The notes: generated by a model not told the origin, from the sequence alone. Positions 1-10,991 are shown, counted from the first letter of the stretch. The stretch is 64,000 nt of DNA from Xestospongia bergquistia (GCA_963965975.1 OZ014419.1:6962150-7026149); one strand, 5' to 3'. Translations and numbers: made by a program.

Positions 1-17
1 TTCATGCTTTCTACCAG

Positions 18-1558
18 CTGTTGATTGTGGTCCATTGGAGCCACCAGAAAATGGGAATATTCGGTTTATAGGAAACGGGTTTGGTTCTATTGCAAGATAT
101 AGTTGTTTTCCAGGCTACAAATTGATTGGAGATGTCAGTCGAACTTGTAAGAGTGATGGATACTGGTCTGGAGCAGCCCCTGTATGCATTTCAGGTAAAA
201 AAAAAACATTCAATAAAAAGGATAATTATATTGTTGTATTTTTCTGTAGATTCCTCAACATCTCTTCCTCCTACTCCTCCTTCACAAACCTGTGGTGACC
301 CAGGCACTCCTGCCAATGGTGTTAAAATAGGTAGTGATTATTCTGTCGGCTCTGTTGTTTATTATGAGTGTGAGCCCGGCTTCAAACTTGTGGGTACAAA
401 AAGTAGACTGTGTCGATTTGATGGACATTGGTCTGAAGATTTGCCAACTTGTGTGGGAAATGGACGTAAGTAGACAAAAAAGATGATGACATATTTTTAT
501 TAATGCTATTTTCCACAGAATGTGTTGGAAATGACAAGTCAGAAGATGATTGTGGACAAGTATGTACCTGTGAAAATGGCCACCTAGTCAACTGTTGTAG
601 ACTGCGTCATGACTTTGCATCTTTGGATGATAAAGAAAAGGAAACATATATTAATGCTGTGACTAGTATAGCAACTGACCCAGTTTATAAAATTAAGTAT
701 GAAGCCCTGCTGGAGAAGTACAAAAATTCTTTTGACACTGTTGCCCAAGGGACCGATCCAAATACTAGTCAGTTCCTTGTCTGGAATCGTTTCTTTCTCC
801 TAGAATATGAGAATCTTTTACGAGAGATAGATTGCCATATCACAATACCTTATTATGATTGGACTGTCCTTCACACTAATCCTTATATTCATCCTATCTG
901 GGATGATGAAAAAGGATTTGGGAAGTCTTCCAATGAGAATGACCAATGTGTCACTACAGGACCATTTAATTATAACAATTATCACCTCATTCCCTCAGCT
1001 GGTGGAGGGTGTCTTAAACGAGAATACAACAACCGTAAATTCCCAAGTAGAGCTCTCATTGAAAGGGATGTACTTACTCATCCAGCATCGGAGTTTGAGG
1101 GTTTCCATCGCTCTCTCCAATTATTCATTCACATTAATATCCGTTGTTTTGTGGGTGGCACCATGTGTACATTTGATGCTGCCAATGATCCCGTTTTCAT
1201 TCTTCATCTCTCTATGATTGATTACATCTATAGCCGCTGGCAAGGTTTTGATGAGCAGAGGCTTAAAGCACGTTATTATGAAGACAGTTCTGCACTGGCT
1301 TTAGCTGAAGGTTTTACTGTGAATCAATTCTATGACAACAGTGACCTTCCTAATGGGGTTGCTGTATGCTATGCTGAGCCTAGGGTTAAGAACCACGTTC
1401 CTCCTAGTCTTTACTTCTTAGCACAATCGTTCCAGGAATCCTCAAATCGTGGGAATATCTACATGACTTGTATTTCCAAGGAGAAGCTTGACAAAATTGG
1501 CCAGCACTTCTCTGATGAGGATAAAGAGTTCTTCAGAAAGAAGTGTGATATTTACTAA
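18..1558 (+). CDS. Sushi-tyrosinase-like secreted protein, 3' part (5' end outside window)
   Basis: Inferred exons are 18-194, 250-465 and 519-1558; the first follows an AG acceptor at 16-17. Exons 1 and 2 each encode one sushi (CCP) domain with four Cys and the NG...W.G/S..P.C pattern. The last exon encodes a Cys-rich lead ([13 protein letters not shown]) and a tyrosinase-like central domain with a recognisable frame ([33 protein letters not shown], a final WQ). Key copper-site residues differ from active tyrosinases: the usual W-H-R is WNR, the His before VGG is Arg, and the HH doublet is HL. Catalysis is therefore unlikely, and a binding or structural role is inferred. All introns are phase 1. 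It is a paralogue of the complete gene at 40060-44759. The signal peptide and further sushi exons presumably lie to the left of the window. Confidence 0.85.
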
Positions 1559-1954
1559 ATAAGATAAAAAGTGTTTTGTCAGTCATAATGAGAACCTTTA
1601 TAATAATTTTCATGATAACTTGTTAATCAGTTGATAATAAATGTCATAATTTTTTCATACAAATCAGTCATTCAATTTTTTTTCTTGAATGGATTTTTTG
1701 ATTTCAATGACTGTATTTGATTCTTAACAAATAATCAATATTTCTAATTAACAGTCATTTTGAAACTTATCCATTTGTTTTATTTTGCAGTTCATTAAAT
1801 TTATGAAATGAAAATCAGATTTGTTATAATAACAGCTTAATGTTGACTTTTATAATTTCATTACCAATAAATGGTTTCAAAAAATCAAAAAGGGTAGACT
1901 TTAGTTAATTGATTAATTAATTAATAAAAGTTCAGTTGTCCTTGTTATACTTTG
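1559..1954. other. Convergent intergenic region, AT-rich
   Basis: The region separates the tail of the plus-strand sushi-tyrosinase gene from the tail of the minus-strand Gly/Tyr-rich gene. Apart from AATAAA motifs and an ATTAATTA-type run near 1910-1925, I see no gene or structured element. Confidence 0.5.
1636..1641 (+). terminator. Poly(A) signal AATAAA of the sushi-tyrosinase gene
   Basis: A canonical AATAAA lies about 80 nt after the stop codon at 1556-1558. It is the first such hexamer downstream and fits a short 3' UTR. Confidence 0.55.
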
Positions 1955-2503
1955 TTAGTCATCACCATAACGCCCATATTTCTTTCCATATCCACCATGA
2001 CTACCATGACTACCATATCCACCACCTTGACTGCCATAGCTACCATAACTACCATATCGGCCATGTTTCCTGCGATAGCCACCATATCTGTATCTACTGC
2101 CATATCTGCCATGTTTCTTTCCATAATCATAGTAATCATCATTGTCATCATCATATCCACCTCCATAATGATATTTCCTTCCTCCATATCCTTTTTCATG
2201 ACCATATCCTCGTCCTCGTCTGTTTCCACGTCCTCGTCCATAAGGTTTATAATCATCATATTTTTTTCTTCGATATGAAGTTGATCGAGCTGATATTTCA
2301 TGATCAATTTCATCATTTAACTCATCACTTAGCTCATTTATACCTTCCTCCTCATCCAGAGCTAATTGAACATTTACTTCATCTCCATTTTTTTTACTGG
2401 TTTTTAATTCAAAATTCATTTCATCATTATTTTCATATTCTGCAGTGACTATTACAGCCAATGCTGCTATAGCAATGAAGAATACAATAGTGAAACGAAC
2501 CAT
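1955..2503 (-). CDS. Secreted Gly/Tyr-rich basic protein with acidic pro-region
   Basis: This is a single-exon ORF of 182 residues. Residues 1-21 form a signal peptide (hydrophobic FTIVFFIAIAALAVIV). Residues 22-70 are acidic, with many Asp and Glu. A tetrabasic RRKK at 78-81 is a plausible proprotein convertase site. The rest is a basic Gly/Tyr/Arg low-complexity tail with YGSYGS, YGRYG and HGRYG repeats. An acidic pro-part followed by a basic Gly/Tyr tail resembles the layout of some invertebrate antimicrobial or cuticle peptides, but composition alone cannot decide this. Function is unknown; secretion is well supported. A minus-strand TATA box 68 nt upstream of the ATG supports the start. 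Confidence 0.75.
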   Translation of the reverse strand: MVRFTIVFFIAIAALAVIVTAEYENNDEMNFELKTSKKNGDEVNVQLALDEEEGINELSDELNDEIDHEISARSTSYRRKKYDDYKPYGRGRGNRRGRGYGHEKGYGGRKYHYGGGYDDDNDDYYDYGKKHGRYGSRYRYGGYRRKHGRYGSYGSYGSQGGGYGSHGSHGGYGKKYGRYGDD

Positions 2504-2570
2504 TTCTCAATATAGAAATGACTGGAGAACAAGATCTATAAATGTGCACTGAATCTGTGAAATGATGTCA

Positions 2571-2578
2571 TATTTATA
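2571..2578 (-). promoter_or_regulatory. TATA box (TATAAATA) of the Gly/Tyr-rich minus-strand gene
   Basis: The minus strand reads TATAAATA 68 nt upstream of the ATG at 2503. The spacing matches the TATA boxes of the other secreted genes in this window. Confidence 0.55.
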
Positions 2579-3052
2579 TGCAAGCACGGCCACACTTTAT
2601 GAAATATTTTCTCCTTCTCTCTCTCTGAAATGGAGTCATGTAGTCTATTGCCTGACCATTTGTTACAGAATAAACATATCAAATGAAGTCAAAACCATTA
2701 CTGAGTCATTGTTGTCTTTGTTAGCATCAATGTGGTTAGCTCAGCCAATTTATGTCTGATAGTCATGATAACGTAAACATAATCTATTTAATTCAGATCT
2801 AAGTCAAAATCCATCTAAAAGATTGCCTGGTCATATATTCTTCCCCCAACAGTAATTCCAAGTGTCAATCAAGTTTGGGACACAGTTATTGACAACAAAT
2901 ATGGAGAATAAAGTGTACATAAATGTATGGCATGAATTGTGTCTAACTAAACTACCCTGCCTCCAGTAAATCCTTTTAACACGATCAAATAATCTCACTA
3001 GTAAGACAAGCTATACAATTACAGATAAAGGTCCATTCAAAGGGAAAGAGAG
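2579..3052. other. Divergent intergenic region between two secreted-protein genes
   Basis: The stretch lies between the divergently transcribed genes at 1955-2503 and 3122-3643. No convincing coding exon, RNA gene or repeat is visible. It probably contains shared upstream control sequence. Confidence 0.4.
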
Positions 3053-3060
3053 TATATAAA
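3053..3060 (+). promoter_or_regulatory. TATA box (TATATAAA)
   Basis: TATATAAA sits 62 nt upstream of the ATG at 3122 of the Pro/Gly/Tyr-rich secreted gene. Confidence 0.6.
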
Positions 3061-3121
3061 GAAAGGTAGATTGCATTTATTCAGATCCAGTTTGCAGCAA
3101 ATATAACAGACTTGGTGAAGA

Positions 3122-3643
3122 ATGGCCCGCTTTCACGTTATAATCATGATTGCTTTGGTGCTAGTAGCACTAACATCAGCTGAACGTGGAGAATCAAACA
3201 AGATACTCAATCGCCATGCTCGAAGTGGCAGTGATAGTAGTGGAGGTAGACGTCACTTTCGACGACCAATCCTTCCTCCTGTACGACCAATACTTCCTCC
3301 TGTACAACCAATCCTTCCTCCTGTACAACCTTTTCCAGGCCCAATACCAGTACCAGTACCTCACCCAAAACCATACTATGGACCTGGGTACGGCAGTCAC
3401 TATGGTGGAAGTTATGGACGAGGAGGACGGAGACACTATGGAGGTTATGGTAACTATGGAGGAGGCTATGGTAATTATGGAGGAGGTTATGGTGGTTATG
3501 GAGGAGGGCATAGTGGAGGATATCGTGGAGGCTATGGCGGACGATATCGTGGAGGATATGGTGGAGGATATCATAGGGGATATCCCTATGGTAATTATGG
3601 AGGGAGGTACTACAGAGGGAATGGAGGCGATCGCTCAGATTAG
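3122..3643 (+). CDS. Secreted Pro-rich and Gly/Tyr-rich protein
   Basis: This single-exon ORF encodes 173 residues. Residues 1-20 form a signal peptide (MARFHVIIMIALVLVALTSA). A short linker follows with an R-H-A-R (RxxR) motif at residues 31-34, a possible furin-type cleavage site. Next come three ILPPV-type proline repeats and a PVPVP stretch. From about residue 83 the protein is a Gly/Tyr-rich tail with YGNYGGGYG and YRGGYGG repeats. No known domain is present. The composition fits an extracellular structural, adhesive or antimicrobial protein; none of these is proven. The gene has a TATA box and an AATAAA at 3689-3694. A decayed copy lies at 5896-6326. Confidence 0.75.
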   Translation: MARFHVIIMIALVLVALTSAERGESNKILNRHARSGSDSSGGRRHFRRPILPPVRPILPPVQPILPPVQPFPGPIPVPVPHPKPYYGPGYGSHYGGSYGRGGRRHYGGYGNYGGGYGNYGGGYGGYGGGHSGGYRGGYGGRYRGGYGGGYHRGYPYGNYGGRYYRGNGGDRSD

Positions 3644-3688
3644 TATGACTATTAAGTCGCTACAAGACCTAATTCAAAGAAAGGAAAC

Positions 3689-3694
3689 AATAAA
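3689..3694 (+). terminator. Poly(A) signal AATAAA
   Basis: AATAAA lies 46 nt after the stop codon of the Pro/Gly/Tyr-rich gene. Confidence 0.5.
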
Positions 3695-3889
3695 CAAGTA
3701 CAAAATAATATTTAATATTATGAATTTATATACTTATTAATTTTTTTTGAATACTCAATGATATCATAGACATTACTACATTTGCAATGTGGGTGTGGCT
3801 ATTGTGTATAAACAAAGACCATTACTTATAGACAAAGCAGCTAATAACACCATTTACACAAAACATGTTGAGACTATCATACTTGATAT

Positions 3890-3897
3890 TATAAAAG
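3890..3897 (+). promoter_or_regulatory. TATA box (TATAAAAG)
   Basis: TATAAAAG lies 45 nt upstream of the ATG at 3935. The same box is kept in the paralogue at 6564-6571. Confidence 0.65.
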
Positions 3898-3934
3898 GAC
3901 TTGTTTGTCAAAATTCAAGTCATTGTAGACAAAA

Positions 3935-4512
3935 ATGAATTTTTTTTCTGTTTTTGCTCTTTTTATTGCTGGCCTTGTTCTTGTAGCAGCCAGAGGAAGT
4001 CCATATGTGAATTGTCCTCATCTATATGCTCCAAGTCATGGTAGAATTGTGACTTCTGGCTACGGATATGGCAGCATTGCTAGATATTACTGTAATAATG
4101 GATATGGATTATATTATCCAGGTTATGCTGGGCCATATGCCAGTGGTAATTATTATTATCGACGTACTTGTCAGCATGGAGGAATATGGGCTGGACCAAT
4201 TCCTCGCTGTAGTAAGTGAAACCAACTTAGATAGCTAAACATAAGCTTTTCATTCTTTCCACAGTGAGTTCAAGTCAATATTATGACAATTACTACAATT
4301 ATCCATATGGCAGCAGACCTTATTATGATGATTATGATTATGGCTACGGAATGTATGGACGTGGTGGTCGTCGTCTTCATAGAGGTCCATATTACAATGA
4401 TCGCCGTGGTGGTCGTCGTGGTGGTCATCGTGGTGGTCATCGTGGTGGTCATCGTGGTGATGGTCATCGAGGTCATTATCCATATTATGACTATGATGAC
4501 TATGCTTACTAA
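3935..4512 (+). CDS. Secreted one-sushi protein with Arg/Gly/His/Tyr-rich tail
   Basis: Exons are 3935-4211 and 4265-4512, joined by a 53-nt phase-1 intron (TA|GTAAGT ... CCACAG). Exon 1 encodes a signal peptide (FFSVFALFIAGLVLVAA) and one sushi domain whose four Cys fall in NCPHL, YYCNNGY, RTCQ and PRC; the loop before Cys 3 carries a Tyr/Gly-rich insertion. Exon 2 encodes a low-complexity tail with several RGGH repeats and YDDYDYGYG. The protein is predicted to be secreted. Its function is unknown; a protein-binding sushi head on a sticky tail is the simplest reading. Its near-identical paralogue is at 6609-7131. Confidence 0.8.
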
Positions 4513-5411
4513 AGATATTGGACATTTCAATATTAATAAAATTTCATTCTGTATTATCTATACTTTATTATTAATAAAAATATTGACATTGACCACTATA
4601 ATTAAAACAATATGATCATAATATGATACTCATCAGTACATATTACAAAAGAAATTGTGTTACAGTTAATTATTAAAAGTACAGGAAAGTCATAACAATA
4701 AACACATTATAGTTTTCAACTATGTTTTTAAACTAACGCAATTATTTGGTCATTTTTTATAGCATAATTATTCCTAAGTTAACAGACTATATGTTTCTCA
4801 TTGAAATATATACATAGTACATTACTGAGACTTATATGGAGTGTACCAATGACAGCATAACTATTTCTATAGACTTGAGTAACTAACAAAGAAATTCTCA
4901 AGCCTGGCTGCATATTGATATCAATTCAACTCAGTAGCCAGAGTGTTGAACCAATGATGACTCTTTTTAACTTGAAAATGATCAATCATTGCTATTGAAA
5001 TAAAAAAATTCTGTCATATTTGAAATTTGTAATGAAGGCAGGTTTTTTATCTTTAGAATGAGATACAATGGAGGTGATATATATTAGTTAAATAAGTTTT
5101 ATTTATAACTTGTACATCTATATATAATGTTATTGTTTATCTCTATCCAAATATCGATATATAATCTAGGTGGGGTGAATGCAATCTTAGTAACCATAGA
5201 GATATTACCACCCTATTAATACATATGGCTACTCATGTAGACATAATAAGTATAGCAAAAGAGACTTGTGGTCATGGAGATGAACAGAACATTAAAGTAT
5301 ATACCTATTATATAATACTGAAACAATAGGTAAAATTTATTAAACAATGGGAGTAATGTTATATATAAATCGTTGGACTTTTAATTTGGCTAAGAATATA
5401 CACAAGGTTGG
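4513..5411. other. Noncoding block duplicated at 7132-8038
   Basis: This AT-rich block follows the one-sushi gene and is almost base-for-base the same as 7132-8038. It contains the poly(A) signal region and, near its right end, the TATATATAAA promoter of the decayed sushi gene. I see no ORF or RNA gene. The near-identity of noncoding DNA suggests a recent duplication or gene conversion. Confidence 0.6.
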
Positions 5412-5830
5412 ATGATGGAGAGACTGATGATTACTGTTTTATTAATTTCATCACTTTTATGCTCTTTATCTTTGGCTAGCAGCACCTGGAAATGAGCACA
5501 TCTTTATGACCAGACACACACATGATGGGAGTGTTGCCAATTATATCTGTTTTCTGAGTCATGTTTTAGAACCAGCTGATTTGAAGATACAATGATGTTT
5601 ATATTTATATATTCTTGATTGATCCAGCAAATTCTAATTAAGAATATGTCAGGAAAATGGGCAATGGACTGGTGTTGACCTTGTTTGCAAATATGAGTCT
5701 TAGTCACACATGAATACATGTTACTATTAATCTTTTCTACTCAGTTCTTAGAGTTGATTGTGGAGATCCTGCTACTCCAATTAATGGACAACAAAAATTC
5801 ACTATTACATTTGAAGGAAATACTCTAAAA
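5412..5830 (+). pseudogene. Decayed copy of the 5' part of the multi-sushi gene at 8039
   Basis: From the ATG at 5412 the sequence matches 8039 onward: the first eight codons are the same, and the second sushi region (AATATGTCAGG) and third sushi start (GTTGATTGTGG) are recognisable. The reading frame is broken by deletions and stops soon after the signal sequence (AGC ACC TGG AAA TGA). The alignment ends near 5825. The TATATATAAA promoter is still present upstream. It is a pseudogene in unit A of the 2.7-kb duplication. Confidence 0.8.
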
Positions 5831-5895
5831 ATAAAGAAAGCTATTTTAAGTCATTCCGGCTAAGTTTGCAGCAAATATAACTAACTCATTAAAGA

Positions 5896-6326
5896 ATAGC
5901 CTTTTTTACATTGTAATTGTGCTTGCTTTAGCATTTTTTGTGCTATAGTGCAATAATATCAGCTAAACATGGAGAGTCAAACAAGAAATTCAATCACCAT
6001 ATGGCAGTGGCAGCAGACCAAAATTTCAATGATAAATCCTTCATCCTGTACAACTTTTCCCAGGCCAAGTATGAGAATCTCACTCAAAACCATACTATGG
6101 ACCTAGATATGGCATTCACTATGGTAGATTAGGTTGTAACTATGGTGGAAATTATAGACAGGGTGGATGGAGTTTGTATGGAGGAAGCTATAGTAACTAT
6201 AGAGGGAAGTTATGGTAACTATGGAAGAGGATGTGGTGGTCTTGGAGGAGGATATTGTGGAGAATATCCCTATGGCAATTATGGAGGGGGTGTCTTTTGA
6301 GACATTGAGGCGATCGGTCAGATTAG
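5896..6326 (+). pseudogene. Decayed copy of the Pro/Gly/Tyr-rich secreted gene at 3122
   Basis: Similarity to 3090-3646 begins at 5864. The start codon ATG is now ATA at 5896-5898, and frameshifts and in-frame stops interrupt the Gly/Tyr part. The last 15 or so bases, up to the TAG at 6324-6326, still match the end of the intact gene. It belongs to unit B of the 2.7-kb duplication. Confidence 0.8.
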
Positions 6327-6563
6327 CATGGTTGTAAAGTCACTACAGAAACTACCTCTAAAGAAAGGATAATAAACAAGTACAATATAATATACAATAT
6401 TATAAATTTACATATCCCTATTAACCTTTTTGAAAACACAATCATACCATAGACATTACTACATTTGTAATATGGATGTCCCTATTATAAAGCCATTACT
6501 TCGAGACATGCAGATAAATAACAACATTTATGTAAGACATGTTAACATTTGCAGACTCAATGT

Positions 6564-6571
6564 TATAAAAG
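6564..6571 (+). promoter_or_regulatory. TATA box (TATAAAAG)
   Basis: The box lies 45 nt upstream of the ATG at 6609, as in the paralogue at 3890-3897. Confidence 0.65.
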
Positions 6572-6608
6572 GACTTGTTTGTCTAACTTGAAGTCATTGT
6601 AGTGAAAA

Positions 6609-7131
6609 ATGAAACTTCTTTCTGTTTTTGCTCTTTTTATTGCTGGCTTTGCTCTTGTAGCAGCCAGAGGAAGTCCATATGTGAATTGTCCTCATCTATA
6701 TGCTCCAAGTCATGGTAGAGTTGTGACTTCTGGTTACAGATATGGCAGCATTGCTAGATATTACTGTAATAATGGATATGGATTATATTATCCAGGTTAT
6801 GCTGGGCCATATGCCAGTGGTAATTATTATTATCGACGTACTTGTCAGCATGGAGGAATATGGGCTGGACCAATTCCTCAGTGTTGTAAGTGAAACCAAC
6901 TTAGTTACTAAAAATAAGCTTTTCATTCTTTCCACAGTGAGTTCAAGTCAATATTATTACAATTACTACAACTATCCATATGCCGGCAGACCTTATTATG
7001 ATGATTATAGTTATGGTTATGGAATGTATGGACGTGGTGGTCGTCATCTTTATGGAGATCCATATTATCAAAATCGTCATGGTGATGGTCATCATGGAGA
7101 TCGTTATCCATATTATGACTATAATTACTGA
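6609..7131 (+). CDS. Secreted one-sushi protein with Tyr/Gly/His-rich tail (paralogue)
   Basis: Exons are 6609-6885 and 6938-7131, with a 52-nt phase-1 intron at the same place as in the gene at 3935. The signal peptide and sushi domain differ from the paralogue at only a few residues. The second exon is shorter, having lost most of the RGGH repeats (it ends HGDGHHGDRYPYYDYNY). Contraction of that repeat in one copy shows that the tail tolerates length change. The protein is predicted to be secreted, with unknown function. Confidence 0.8.
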
Positions 7132-8038
7132 TTACTGAAGATATTGGACAAGTCAATATTAATAAAATTTCATTCTGTATTATCTATACTTTATTATTAA
7201 TAAAAATATTGACATTGACCACTATAATTAAAACAATATGATCATAATATGATACTCATCAGTACATATTACAAAAGCAATTGTGTTACAGTTAATTATT
7301 AAAAGTACAGGAAAGTCATAACAATAAACACATTATAGTTTTCAACTATGTTTTTAAACTAACGCAATTATTTGGTCATTTTTTATAGCATAAATTATTT
7401 CTAAGTTAACAGACTATATGTTTCTCATTGAAATATATACATAGTACATTACTGAGACTTATATGGAGTGTACCAATGACAGCATAACTATTTCTATAGA
7501 CTTGAGTAACTAACAAAGAAATTCTCGAGCCTGGCTGCATATTGATTTCAATTCAACTCAGTAGCCAGAGTGTTGAACCAATGATGACTCTTTTTAACTT
7601 GAAAATGATCAATCATTGCTATTGAAATAAAAAAATTCTGTCATATTTGAAATTTGTAATGAAGGCAGGTTTTTTATCTTTAGAATGAGATACAATGGAG
7701 GTGATATATATTAGTTAAATAAGTTTTATTTATAACTTGTACATCTATATATAATGTTATTGTTTATCTCTATCCAAATATCGATATATAATCTAGGTGG
7801 GGTGAATGCAATCTTAGTAACCATAGAGATATTACCACCCTATTAATACATATGGCTACTCATGTAGACATAATAAGTATAGCAAAAGAGACTTGTGGTC
7901 ATGGAGATGAACAGAACATTAAAGTATATACCTATTATATAATACTGAAACAATAGGTAAAATTTATTAAACAATGGGAGTAATGTTATATATAAATCGT
8001 TGGACTTTTAATTTGGCTAAGAATATACACAAGGTTGG
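7132..8038. other. Noncoding block, duplicate of 4513-5411, with promoter of the 10-sushi gene
   Basis: This block is the unit-B copy of 4513-5411. Near its right end TATATAAA at 7989-7996 lies 43 nt upstream of the ATG at 8039 and is the likely promoter. Nothing else is recognised. Confidence 0.55.
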
Positions 8039-10991
8039 ATGATGGAGAGACTGATGATTACTGTTTTACTTGTGCTCTGTGTTTCATTATCTCTTGTGTC
8101 ATCTCTAGGTTACACCTCTTATACCCTTTGCCCTCGGCTGGCAGCACCTGGAAATGGGCGTGTTTTTGTGACAGGACGCACATATGGAAGTGCTGCTTTT
8201 TACTCGTGTTTTCTTGGCTATGTTTTAGAACCTGCTGGTTTTAGGACACGACGATGTTTATATAGCGGTGTATGGTCAGGAGAAGCACCTTCTTGCAGTA
8301 AGTTAGATTGTATACATATATAACTTAGATGGCATATTCCTAATGAATACATTTAATTAAGGCGGACAATCTTTTAGGGACAACACTTCCTGCTGTGCTC
8401 TGTCCATCTTTACCATCTCCTGCTAATGGTGATGTTGAAATTGACAGAAGAACTCCAGGAGGTACAGCAAGCTATACCTGTGACACTGGATTCTTGATTG
8501 ATCCAGCAAGTTCTAATTTAAGAACATGTCAGGAAAATGGGGAATGGACTGGAGTTGATCCTGCTTGCAAATGTGTGTCCTGTCATAAATACATGTTAAC
8601 ATAATGCTTTTTTTATCTTAGCTATTCAAGTTGATTGTGGAGATCCTGGTACTCCAGTTAATGGAAGACGAAGGCTCACAACTACAATTGAAGGCGATAT
8701 TGTAGAGTACTTCTGTTCAACAGGGTTTGATCTAGAAGGAGACCAACAACGAAAATGTCAGAGTAATGGATTATGGACAGGTCAACTTCCCATTTGTCGA
8801 CAAATAAGTTAGTTTTACTATTTAATGCAACACTTGACATACAATTGACTATGTGTAGTTGACTGTGGACAGTTATCTAATCCTGACAATGGTGTAGTAT
8901 CAGTTGGAGATACATTAGCAGGATCAACAGCAGAATATTCCTGTAATCCTGGTTTCATACTTCGTGGTGCACAGGTTCGTGTATGTCAAGCAAATGGTAT
9001 GTGGTCAGGACAAGCACCTACCTGTCAGAGACAAGGTGAGAGGATACAATATGCTTTGTCAGTTGCTATGATGTTACTACAAATGCATAACGTTATGTCT
9101 TGTATCCATGGCAATATAGTTGTGAATTGTGGGCAGCTTCAAAATCCAGAAAATGGATTTGTTCAAGTATCTTCAACAACTGAAGGATCAACAGCTATTT
9201 ATACATGTAATCAAGGCTTTCAATTAGTTGGAAACAGACAAAGAACTTGTCAAAACAATGGACAATGGTCTGGACAGCAGCCTTTCTGTCAAAGACGAAG
9301 TACAACATAAGATATTACAACTAATGAATTAATTATTTATCTTGACTTAGCTGTAGATTGTGGCAATTTAATCAATCCAGTAAATGGAGTAGTTGAACTA
9401 ACTGGTACAACAGAGGGATCTAGTGCTACTTACAGATGCCTTACTGGTTTTACTCTATTTGGTACAAGTCAACGAATTTGTCAAAATAATGGATTTTGGT
9501 CTGGAGTGGCACCTGTTTGCCAAAGGAGTGAGTTTACACAAGTATTGCGTATGTAATACACAATTATTGTTATGTCCACAGGTCAAGTAGCTACTTGTAG
9601 CCCTCTTGCAGCTCCAGTGAATGGCCAAATTATCATAACTGGACTTATCATTGGATCTAGTGCTGTGTATTCATGTAATGTAGGCTTCTTTTTGTCTGGA
9701 GGATCCAGAGTACGAATATGTCAATCAAATGGACAGTGGTCTGGAAGTATCCCTCGTTGTTTCAGTAAGCACTTCTCAATCCATATCATACCTATGATCA
9801 AATTATTTCCTCCAGGACTATTTCCACCAGCACCACCTGGAGTATTTCCACCAGTACCTGTTCCTCCAGGACCTGTTCCACCTGGTCCAGGGCCAAGTCC
9901 ACCAGGAGTATTACCTATTCCTCCAGGACCTTTTCCACCTGGAGTATTACCTATTCCTCCAGGACCTTTTCCACCTGGAGTATTACCTATTCCTCCAGGA
10001 CCCTTTCCACCTGGAGTATTACCTATTCCTCCAGGACCTTTTCCACCTGGAGTATTACCTATTCCTCCAGGACCCTTTCCACCTGGAGTATTACCTATTC
10101 CTCCAGGACCTTTTCCACCTGGAGTATTTCCACCAGTACCAATTCCTCCAGGATTTGTTCCACCTGTTCCAGGACCATTTCCACCTGGATCAGTCCCACT
10201 CCCTATACCAGGACTTCCTCCATGTATACCACCAGATCCTATTGTAAATGGTCAAGTTTTTGCCACTGCAGATATTCGTAGTTCAGTTGTAACCTATGTG
10301 TGTGACTCTGATTTTGAGCTAGTTAATGGAAACAGGGTAAGAGTCTGTCAACGTGATGGCACATACAGTGGCAGAGCACCACAATGCATTCGTAAGTACT
10401 TAAAATATATCCTATTATTTTAAGTGTATATTTAGCTTCAGATGAACAACCAACACCTCTACCTCCATGTACACCACCTGATCCTCCAGTGAATGGCCAA
10501 GTCTTTGTTACTGAAGACTTACGTAATTATGTTGCCTTTTATGTATGTGACACTGGTTTTCGACCAGTTGAAGGTAACATTATAAGATTATGTCAGTCAA
10601 ATGGTGCATATGGTAGCAGAGCTCCACGATGTATTCGTAAGTACTGAGTAATATCAATTATTATTAATGACATTTCATATAAGGTAGAAGAGCTTTCCCA
10701 CCAATATTCCCTGGTAGACCTTTCCGACCAAGACCTTTTCGACCACGACCTCCCAGTAGACCACGTCTGCCAACAGACCTTCCCCCTCCTGTTGGCGGAA
10801 TTTGTCCTCATGTTCCTCCACCTGAAAATGGATTAGTGAAAGTCATAGGCTTCAATGTTGGTAATACAGCAACTTATAGCTGTTTCCCTGGATATCGTCT
10901 AAAAGGAGCATCAGTAAGGACCTGTACTGAGGAAGGAGATTGGTCTCAATCAGAACCTAGATGTGTCCCTTACCGTTCAAGACGCTATTAA
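8039..10991 (+). CDS. Secreted 10-sushi protein with Pro-rich spacer
   Basis: Inferred exons: 8039-8297, 8378-8572, 8622-8807, 8859-9035, 9120-9299, 9351-9527, 9582-9764, 9816-10391, 10436-10636, 10684-10991; they join in frame to 813 residues. Exon 1 encodes a signal peptide (MITVLLVLCVSLSLVSS) and sushi 1; exons 2-7 encode one sushi each. Exon 8 encodes a Pro/Gly spacer with six perfect 12-residue repeats and sushi 8; exon 9 encodes sushi 9; exon 10 encodes an Arg/Pro-rich linker and sushi 10. All junctions are phase 1. The 51-nt intron 9765-9815 is a multiple of three, so its retention would also be in frame. Several donors are weak (GTGTGT, GTACAA). There is no membrane segment, so secretion is inferred. 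Exons 7-10 recur in two 5'-truncated copies at 15549 and 21583. Confidence 0.8.
9905..10120 (+). repeat. Coding minisatellite, six units of 36 bp
   Basis: Six back-to-back 36-bp units encode GVLPIPPGPFPP. They differ only at silent T/C positions (CCTTTT against CCCTTT). The same array is at 15939-16154 and 21973-22188 in the duplicated copies. Confidence 0.9.

Larger units (their letters stand above)
3090..8690 (+). repeat. Tandem duplication, two units of about 2.7 kb
   Basis: Unit A (3090 to about 5825) and unit B (5864 to about 8690) are collinear. Each contains, in order, a Pro/Gly/Tyr-rich gene, a one-sushi Gly/Tyr gene, a noncoding block of about 900 bp that is nearly identical (4513-5411 against 7132-8038), and the 5' part of a multi-sushi gene. 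The units have decayed differently: unit A kept the first gene and lost the last, and unit B did the reverse. A non-homologous join of about 38 nt lies at 5826-5863. Confidence 0.85.

Noticed and set aside
1936-2448. Long His-rich and Ile/Thr-rich ORFs overlapping the Gly/Tyr gene at 1955-2503
   Set aside because: They are frame shadows of a low-complexity repeat; only the minus-strand frame has a signal peptide and a TATA box.
3186-3740. Met/Glu/Val-rich ORF overlapping 3122-3643
   Set aside because: It is an out-of-frame reading of the GGA/TAT repeats, without a signal peptide; the annotated frame has a signal peptide, TATA box and poly(A) signal.
9816-10200. Collagen-like domain in the Pro/Gly spacer
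   Set aside because: The repeat is GVLPIPPGPFPP and lacks Gly at every third position.
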